Under the pieces are notes generated by a model. The model did no database searches. It had not been told where the DNA came from and saw nothing but the letters and a program-made list of their open reading frames with translations. A stretch of DNA of 10,675 nt from Planctomycetaceae bacterium. GTDB taxonomy: Bacteria > Planctomycetota > Planctomycetia > Pirellulales > Thermoguttaceae. This document shows, in pieces, positions 6,545-10,675 of the stretch (its first letter is position 1; every line of letters begins with the position of its first letter). The stretch spans positions 1 to 10,675 of the forward strand of contig JAIRPZ010000266.1 in assembly GCA_031256755.1 (NCBI GenBank). The letters run 5' to 3'. Made by a program: the position numbers and the translations under genes.

Positions 6545-7003
6545 TTAGCCGATCATCGGAAGCAACTTCAAAACTAACTTACAAACCAAAAACAACGAAA
6601 GGAATAATAAAAAAATACCAATCAGTATACACGTTTCAACAATAGGCAAAAAAGCATTGAAAGCACTGATTCTGCTCATCACCAGTGAAAAAGTACCGCG
6701 ATACTGCAGTAAAAGTACCGATAAATCCGGCAACCGTTCCACAAACCAGTTACCCATCCAGATCGCCCAGTCAAAAATAACCCAAATGATTCCGTTTTCA
6801 CCGTAAATAAAATCACAGACAAGATTAATGAATGCCTGCAATTCCTGAAAACACCACTTCGCAATAGATAAAATCGTCCAATAAATCGAACAGGCAAATA
6901 AAAAAATGCCCTGCAACATCCACTCAAGCCATGAGATAATTCCCTCATAGAACGCCTTGGCGAGATTTGACAAAAAATCATATACTTTCTGAACAAAATT
7001 CAT
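6545..7003 (-). CDS. gVI: pVI-like minor coat protein
   Basis: 152 residues and very hydrophobic, with segments at about 30-50, 72-88 and 119-147, so three likely membrane spans as in Ff pVI (112 residues). The C-terminal part (AFNAFLPIVETC...VLKLLPMIG, 114-152) matches the pattern seen in inoviral pVI/DUF2523-type proteins, in which a Pro-containing turn leads into a long helix and an IP-x-I/G ending. It would pair with the pIII-like protein in the terminal cap that closes the particle and releases it from the membrane. The ATG is two bases after the pIII stop, with GAGG about 11 bases upstream. It is Trp- and Phe-rich in the first two thirds, and longer than M13 pVI. Assignment rests on position, topology and the C-terminal pattern. 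Confidence 0.82.
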   Translation of the reverse strand: MNFVQKVYDFLSNLAKAFYEGIISWLEWMLQGIFLFACSIYWTILSIAKWCFQELQAFINLVCDFIYGENGIIWVIFDWAIWMGNWFVERLPDLSVLLLQYRGTFSLVMSRISAFNAFLPIVETCILIGIFLLFLSLFLVCKLVLKLLPMIG

Positions 7004-7005
7004 AT

Positions 7006-8397
7006 TTAATACTGCCTCAACGTAACAAAAATTGCACTAACAAAAAATATCACGACCACAAACAGCAAAAATTGCCTTAACAAAAATACCCACTGTTCCT
7101 GCGCCAGCTCATTAAAATCAAGGCAGCCGCCCATCGGTTCAACAACAAAAATGCCCAAATCAATACGGGGTGAATAAATACAGAATAGCCATGCCTCGCC
7201 CAAAGCCGGCTGCAGCATATCAGTCAACAACCCCATTCCAAGTTTTGCACCAAACGCCTCCTTCAATTCGCCGAAACCGCCGGTAATCCGATCCGGCAAT
7301 ACAAATTCAGGCATCGTCAAATTATTAGGAAGATCAAACGCCGGGAATTTATAAAACTCCACTTCAAACGGAAAATTCAAATTATTCCAACTCTTTGTAC
7401 GAAAAGTCGGAATCTTACCCGTACCGCCAGTACCGCCGCCGTCAGTGCCTCCGTCATCGTCATCATCGTCTCCTCCGCCGTCGCCGTCATCGCCGTCATT
7501 ATCATGACAAGGGCAGCAATAAGGACAGTAATCTTTGCCCGGAAGCAAACCATCAGGTTCATGATCGCATTCCGAAGGTTTCTTTTCCGCACATTCATGC
7601 GGAGAACGACCTGTCCGCTCATTGTCCGTCACATCATTCCACCAACCGCAATTACAGCAATGATGGCACAACGCTCCACATATACACGAATCATTAGGAT
7701 CAAGAAAACGCAAAATTCCCTTCTCATTCGGTATCTTAATATTAAAACGATAGAAAAGATAACGACCTCCGGTAATTACATTATAAGGAACAGTCAAATT
7801 GCCTAAAGGAACTGCTACCGGCACAGAAGCATCATACCACCCCTTATAACGCGCCAAAAAAATCTTATCAACTTTAAAGACATTACCGTTAAAGCCGATA
7901 ACCAATGAACCGTTCACATTATTGTCATCAAATAAATTCTGCGGAAGAGATATACCTCTACCGCTTGAATGCGCCAAATACGCAAATTCAGGAAAGTCAA
8001 AACCAAATGCAAGAGAATAACTCGATGCCGGAAAATTCAACGCAGGATTAATACCTGAAGAAAAATCGGCGTTATTAATAAAGGGATGAAGACCTTTAAC
8101 TTCAAACCCGGCTGTGTACTGTAATGTTTGTAAAACCGCCCCATTTGTTATGGATAAAGTACGGTTGCCAGTCGCGTTATAATACACAACCGGATAGTTA
8201 ATAGCCGATACTCGCCCCGACGGCTGTGCAATTCCTTCTGTCCCTAAAAAAAGCGCAATTTCGACTTCCACCGAATAATACTCATCCGATTTTAACTTGT
8301 CATAAAAATCCGAGAAATCATACGTCGCCGCGCACACGTCATACGCAGACACGAAAAGCATGAAAACGATCACTGCAACAATAAAAATGTTCTTCAT
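7006..8397 (-). CDS. gIII: pIII-like adsorption / minor coat protein
   Basis: 463 residues. Signal peptide 1-23 (ends DVCA). Residues 24-235 are a beta-rich ectodomain with no family I recognise. Residues 238-297 hold 12 cysteines in two clusters (CICGALCHHCCNC, 238-250, and CPYCCPC, 291-297). Residues 299-327 form an Asp/Gly linker (DGDDGDGGGDDDDDDGG), 328-435 a second domain with Cys406 and Cys425, and 436-459 a C-terminal membrane helix (FLLRQFLLFVVVIFFVSAIF). N-terminal receptor domains, a flexible Gly-rich linker and a C-terminal anchor is the architecture of pIII, which binds the host receptor and caps the phage. Gene order between pVIII and pVI agrees. The start overlaps the stop of the upstream gene (ATGA). 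Receptor unknown; the Cys clusters could be disulfides or metal sites. Confidence 0.87.
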   Translation of the reverse strand: MKNIFIVAVIVFMLFVSAYDVCAATYDFSDFYDKLKSDEYYSVEVEIALFLGTEGIAQPSGRVSAINYPVVYYNATGNRTLSITNGAVLQTLQYTAGFEVKGLHPFINNADFSSGINPALNFPASSYSLAFGFDFPEFAYLAHSSGRGISLPQNLFDDNNVNGSLVIGFNGNVFKVDKIFLARYKGWYDASVPVAVPLGNLTVPYNVITGGRYLFYRFNIKIPNEKGILRFLDPNDSCICGALCHHCCNCGWWNDVTDNERTGRSPHECAEKKPSECDHEPDGLLPGKDYCPYCCPCHDNDGDDGDGGGDDDDDDGGTDGGGTGGTGKIPTFRTKSWNNLNFPFEVEFYKFPAFDLPNNLTMPEFVLPDRITGGFGELKEAFGAKLGMGLLTDMLQPALGEAWLFCIYSPRIDLGIFVVEPMGGCLDFNELAQEQWVFLLRQFLLFVVVIFFVSAIFVTLRQY

Positions 8398-8597
8398 CCT
8401 AATTTCAATCCCACAACAAAAACAACGGCAACGACCGCTCCCGCAATAAACGCCAGCAATCCAATTTCTACATCAGAACCCGATCCGCCCATATCAATAC
8501 TTTGTAACGTTAATTTAATGGTTTCTACATCACTTTTGACAAGATCAACTGTATCCCGGACACTTAAAAGCACCGCATCACGCTGATTCTGATTCAT
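8394..8597 (-). CDS. Small membrane protein between pVIII and pIII
   Basis: 67 residues. A polar, amphipathic N-terminal half (MNQNQRDAVLLSVRDTVDLV, then TIKLTLQSID), a Gly/Ser turn (GGSGSD, 37-42) and a C-terminal membrane helix (IGLLAFIAGAVVAVVFVVGL, 45-64) with only three residues after it. There is no signal peptide. AGGAG precedes the ATG by six to eight bases, and the stop overlaps the pIII start, so the two are probably translationally coupled. It is the first gene after the coat terminator. It might be a minor tip protein, the pVII-type partner missing elsewhere, or an assembly factor. No family recognised; existence as a gene is well supported, function is not. Confidence 0.85.
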   Translation of the reverse strand: MNQNQRDAVLLSVRDTVDLVKSDVETIKLTLQSIDMGGSGSDVEIGLLAFIAGAVVAVVFVVGLKLG

Positions 8598-8610
8598 TGC
8601 ATTCTCCTAC

Positions 8611-8633
8611 AAAACAGGGGTTCGGGGAACCCC
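8611..8633 (-). terminator. Terminator after the major coat gene
   Basis: GGGGTTC (8617-8623) and GAACCCC (8627-8633) make a perfect 7-bp stem with a GGG loop (CCC on the transcribed strand), followed on the minus strand by TGTTTT. It lies just after the coat stop at 8640 and before the ribosome site of the next gene. Ff phages have a terminator in the same place, after gene VIII, which keeps coat mRNA in excess over pIII. The T-run is short and interrupted, so it may be leaky, which downstream expression would require. Confidence 0.72.
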
Positions 8634-8639
8634 AAAAAA

Positions 8640-8876
8640 CTAGTGCGACATCCCTTTAAAAACCTTAAACAGATAACGCGCACCCCAAATCGCTAAACCA
8701 AGACCAATTGCTCCGGCGACTATCGGGGCAATCTGCGTACGAATCGTATCAAAGATACTTCCAAAGGAAATAATCCCTGTATACGTTACCTCTGACGGCT
8801 GCTGTGCAAACACTTCTACACCGCCAAAAACCAACAACCAAGCTGCAAGAAGCAGCACACCAACTCTTCCAAACAT
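8640..8876 (-). CDS. gVIII: Major coat protein precursor, pVIII-like
   Basis: 78 residues. Signal peptide 1-24 with cleavage VFA/QQ predicted, leaving a 54-residue mature protein, close to Ff pVIII (50). The mature part has a polar N-terminus (QQPSEVTYTG), an amphipathic step (FGSIFDTIRTQI), a membrane helix (IVAGAIGLGLAIWGARYLF) and a basic end (KVFKGMSH) that would face the DNA. In Ff the signal peptide is removed and thousands of copies form the helical sheath. AAAGGAGGT stands four bases before the ATG, the strongest ribosome site in the window, fitting high expression. It is preceded by two hairpins (8905-8951) and followed by a terminator. Confidence 0.93.
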   Translation of the reverse strand: MFGRVGVLLLAAWLLVFGGVEVFAQQPSEVTYTGIISFGSIFDTIRTQIAPIVAGAIGLGLAIWGARYLFKVFKGMSH

Positions 8877-8904
8877 AAATACCTCCTTTCAAAAGGTAAA
8901 AACC

Positions 8905-8951
8905 ACCGGCGGATTCAACTACCGCCCGGTATATCATACGGCACTCCGTAT
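8905..8951 (-). promoter_or_regulatory. Two hairpins in the coat gene leader
   Basis: Read on the minus strand, a perfect 6-bp stem ATACGG/CCGTAT (8936-8951, 4-base loop) is followed by a GC-rich stem ACCGG-CGG/CCG-CCGGT with one bulge (8905-8930, 9-base loop) and then GGTTTTTACC before the coat ribosome site. The second has the form of an intrinsic terminator or attenuator. It could limit read-through from rep into the coat gene or protect the 5' end of a processed coat mRNA. A coat promoter is expected near here, but I could not identify one with confidence. Confidence 0.4.
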
Positions 8952-8972
8952 AATTTCAGTTACTCCGTTGCT

Positions 8973-9089
8973 TTATCGGAATCTCGTCATCATATTCACT
9001 ATAAAAGGCACTGAACCAAAAAAATATAATGTCAATGACAGAAAAAATCCCGACACGAAACAATAAACAATCAATTCACTAACACCCAT
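8973..9089 (-). CDS. gIX: 38-residue pIX-like minor coat peptide
   Basis: A short ORF (ATG at 9089-9087, TAA at 8975-8973) with GGAG eight bases upstream, beginning 20 bases after the rep stop. The product starts MGVSELIVYCFVSGFFLSLT, has one hydrophobic helix over about residues 6-32 and ends basic (MMTRFR), with no signal peptide. Ff pIX is 32 residues and starts MSVLVYSFASFVLG; the shared short polar start, the V-Y-x-F pattern, the Gly before the second half of the helix and the location directly before pVIII all agree. pIX and pVII sit at the end of the particle that emerges first and start assembly around the packaging hairpin. Homology at this length cannot be proven by eye. Confidence 0.75.
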   Translation of the reverse strand: MGVSELIVYCFVSGFFLSLTLYFFGSVPFIVNMMTRFR

Positions 9090-9109
9090 TATCAATTCTC
9101 CAAAAACCG

Positions 9110-10540
9110 CTAACTCCGCCACCGAAACTCCGGCGGCTTATTAAACCGCTCCCAGCCATGTTCATAGCCAGCCGGATTGGACATGCCGTAATCCATGTTA
9201 TCATTGCCACGTATCGGAACGCCCGAAAGCGTTTCTATGCGGGAAACAATAGCGTTGATTTTATCTTTTGATTCCTCCGCAAAAGGAGAAAACATCGAAC
9301 AAACGATCTGTTCGACACGCTCTTTATCCGCTTGCCGACCGTACTTCAAAGCCACTGCTTTATTGAGACAGCCAAACGCCTGCGATAACAGTTTCTTGCT
9401 ATCGACCGCAACAGATTCAAGCGGTTTCAGTTCCTCTTCCTTGACTTCATCGCCCGGAAAGTACCGGAAAAACAAAGACCGGATACGCTCCCACAACGGA
9501 TGAACCAACGCTTTGTTTTCCGTTCCCCGAACCTTCGGTTTCGCCAATATCCGAAACCAGTCATGCGTCAACTTGTTAATCACCGCTTTTTCACGTTTCA
9601 ACAAATCCGATACGCTCCGAATACCAAATGCCTTCAACGCCTTACGTCCAAGACGAAATTCGATACGGGTTATCGGCAAGCCGGAGTTCACCCAATCTGC
9701 ACCAAGCCGTTCAAGCAGCAGAACCTCTTTTTGACCAATGCCGCCCCTGCTCATCTCTTTACGCTTATCGTAAATACAGAGTTCGACTTTTCCCTTCGTT
9801 CCCAGCGTCAACGACGTATACTTTTTCCGCTTGCCCGTACCCGTAAAATGCCAGTTGCCCGTACTGCGGAATTTCGTTACGATATGTCCATCATTTTCCA
9901 TTTCGTAAAAATACGACATCGGAATCGCACACGTCAACTGCATATCCGCACGGGAAACCGTATCTTCGATTTCCGTAAAGCCAAGTGCCGCAAGGAATTC
10001 CATAACATCTGCATGAATTTCACGCAAGCCCCATGCCAAGAGTGAGACCGCTGTATAACGCGAGCGGACGGACTGCCGTCCGATAGGCGGATTATGATGA
10101 ACAAGAATTACTGCTCCCTTCCATTGAATACGGAACTTGTAATACAACCCTTCTTTTGCACCAGTCGAAAAAACAACGACACGGTGACCGCCGAGAAACC
10201 CCTCGATACCGTCTTGAAAATCGGCAACGTCTCCCGCTTGCTCTTTCAATTGCCCCAATTCCGAATTCAGTTTTGCCAAATTGTCATCAGAGATTTTGCA
10301 TTGAAAGCCGACTGCGGTCCCGCCGTCATAACCTCCGAAATGAAAATCCTTACTACATAAAGGATTTTGCACATCGGGTATAGGGGGAAAACTACTTGTA
10401 GACCGCCCTACTAGTGTATCGGGCGTAAGGTCTTCGTCAAACGATGACGGACAATCACCCGCCGCCGGTGCGGCTACCGCCGCACCCGCATGCGAGGGCT
10501 TTGTCCCGCACAACGGTTGTCCATTAGATCGCATACTCAT
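9110..10540 (-). CDS. rep: Rolling-circle replication initiator, Rep_trans-like
   Basis: 476 residues. Residues 1-60 are a low-complexity Ala/Pro/Ser region, and the initiator domain is about 125-330. Motifs of the replication initiation factor (Rep_trans, pT181 RepC-type) family appear in order: VSRADMQLT (195-203, the R-x-D type box), YTSLTLGTKGKVELCIYDK (241-259, like the family's T-x-Y-x-G...R-x-Y-D-K), and ITRIEFRLG (290-298, R-x-E). The catalytic tyrosine is probably Y241 or Y257, but I cannot fix which. It would nick the plus strand of the double-stranded form and stay bound covalently. The helical remainder to 476 is not recognised. Start: GAAGGGAG six bases before the ATG, overlapping the upstream stop as ATGA. 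Two perfect or near-perfect hairpins lie within codons 37-68. Confidence 0.88.
   Translation of the reverse strand: MSMRSNGQPLCGTKPSHAGAAVAAPAAGDCPSSFDEDLTPDTLVGRSTSSFPPIPDVQNPLCSKDFHFGGYDGGTAVGFQCKISDDNLAKLNSELGQLKEQAGDVADFQDGIEGFLGGHRVVVFSTGAKEGLYYKFRIQWKGAVILVHHNPPIGRQSVRSRYTAVSLLAWGLREIHADVMEFLAALGFTEIEDTVSRADMQLTCAIPMSYFYEMENDGHIVTKFRSTGNWHFTGTGKRKKYTSLTLGTKGKVELCIYDKRKEMSRGGIGQKEVLLLERLGADWVNSGLPITRIEFRLGRKALKAFGIRSVSDLLKREKAVINKLTHDWFRILAKPKVRGTENKALVHPLWERIRSLFFRYFPGDEVKEEELKPLESVAVDSKKLLSQAFGCLNKAVALKYGRQADKERVEQIVCSMFSPFAEESKDKINAIVSRIETLSGVPIRGNDNMDYGMSNPAGYEHGWERFNKPPEFRWRS
10343..10425. promoter_or_regulatory. Hairpin cluster inside rep, candidate double-strand origin
   Basis: Three inverted repeats lie within 83 bases of the 5' part of rep. 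10343-10351/10360-10368 is a perfect 9-bp stem AAAATCCTT/AAGGATTTT with loop ACTACATA. 10392-10401 is CTAC-TT-GTAG. 10404-10425 is CGCCC-TAC-TAGT-GTA-TC-GGGCG, 8 bp with a 2-base bulge. All expose a CTAC or TACTA sequence at or near the loop. In pT181-type plasmids, whose initiator family this Rep resembles, the nick site is in a hairpin within the rep gene, so this is a reasonable origin candidate. Confidence 0.4.
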
Positions 10541-10675
10541 AATTGACTCCCTTCATCGTTAGTATCCTCATCAACAGGATCGCTGAAAAATTCATGAAGA
10601 ACTTCAAATTCCTCTGCATCGGTTTGACCAGTCTCCAATAAATACCAATAACGCCTTTGCATCTCCTTCGTGAGC
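10537..10675 (-). CDS. Small unknown protein upstream of rep, partial
   Basis: The last 45 codons of a minus-strand frame that runs off the window: LTKEMQRRYWYLLETGQTDA, then an acidic end with EEFEVLHEFFSDP and VDEDTNDEGSQL. Its TGA overlaps the rep ATG (ATGA), which supports a real, coupled gene. An ATG at 10662 would give 41 residues, but AAGGAG abuts it with no spacer, so the start is more likely outside the window. The sequence is helical, aromatic, then acidic, with no membrane segment. Family unknown; it may be a replication accessory or regulatory protein. Confidence 0.6.
   Translation of the reverse strand, partial: LTKEMQRRYWYLLETGQTDAEEFEVLHEFFSDPVDEDTNDEGSQL

Larger units (their letters stand above)
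1027..10675 (-). mobile_element. Integrated filamentous phage (inovirus-like), right end outside the window
   Basis: All genes from the integrase to the right edge are on the minus strand, tightly packed, and follow the Ff order: rep, pIX-like, pVIII, terminator, pIII, pVI, pI, pIV, hairpin-rich intergenic region. Three hallmarks occur together: a Zot-type ATPase with Walker A GKPGSGKT, a secretin directly downstream, and a short coat precursor with signal peptide plus one membrane helix. A tyrosine integrase at the left end explains integration. I found no matching direct repeats that would mark attL and attR. The left limit is placed at the integrase stop codon only by gene content, and the right limit is not visible. 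The phage nature is well supported; the exact ends are not. Confidence 0.93.

Noticed and set aside
7440..7505. Simple repeat of CGTCATC/CCGCCG units
   Set aside because: It is explained by the Asp/Gly linker codons of the pIII-like protein, not by a separate repeat array or CRISPR.
9010..9045. Perfect TTGACA on the minus strand inside the pIX-like gene as a coat promoter
   Set aside because: No acceptable -10 hexamer lies 16-18 bases downstream; TATAGT is about 26 bases away.
9500..10045. Long plus-strand frame opposite rep
   Set aside because: It lies antisense to conserved Rep motifs and its composition is typical of a complementary-frame artefact.

Overview
The window is mostly one integrated filamentous (inovirus-like) phage on the minus strand, next to a plus-strand stretch at the left that is probably host DNA. 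The gene order is close to that of Ff/M13: Rep, a pIX-like peptide, the major coat pVIII, a terminator, a small membrane protein, pIII, pVI, pI (Zot ATPase), pIV (secretin), then an intergenic region full of hairpins. Past that region lie phage-specific extras: an anchored Pro-rich protein, a second coat-like protein and a tyrosine integrase. The secretin, signal peptides and periplasmic domains point to a Gram-negative host. The integrase has an N-x-x-R box and a GNS...HYVQ ending, a variant I associate from memory with integrases of the Planctomycetes-Verrucomicrobia-Lentisphaerae group. That host assignment is inference only.

Layout. 1-442 has no convincing gene; it holds one terminator-like hairpin and a compact set of hairpins ending in a T-run, possibly a small RNA. 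443-991 (+) encodes a DUF2726-like, PD-(D/E)XK-type domain protein with a C-terminal membrane anchor, and converges on the integrase (1027-2193, -). Reading down the minus strand from the right edge: the end of a small unknown gene (10675-10537), coupled by ATGA to a Rep_trans-type rolling-circle initiator (10540-9110); an unannotated 38-residue pIX-like ORF (9089-8973); the major coat precursor (8876-8640) and a terminator; a 67-aa membrane protein (8597-8394); pIII-like adsorption protein (8397-7006); pVI-like (7003-6545); pI/Zot (6538-5297); secretin (5295-4111); a cytoplasmic protein with two OB-like halves (4065-3406), my best candidate for the ssDNA-binding protein; and 310 bp without genes (3405-3096) that carries large inverted repeats and probably holds packaging and/or minus-strand origin functions.

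How it fits together: Rep would nick the replicative form, possibly at a hairpin cluster inside the 5' part of its own gene, and the OB-fold protein would coat the displaced strand. The precursors of pVIII and pIII go to the inner membrane through signal peptides. pI and pIV form the trans-envelope export machine, and the integrase maintains the prophage. Several minus-strand reading frames open upstream of their likely starts, so I trimmed the starts of the secretin, OB-fold protein, Pro-rich protein and integrase using Shine-Dalgarno sites or domain limits.
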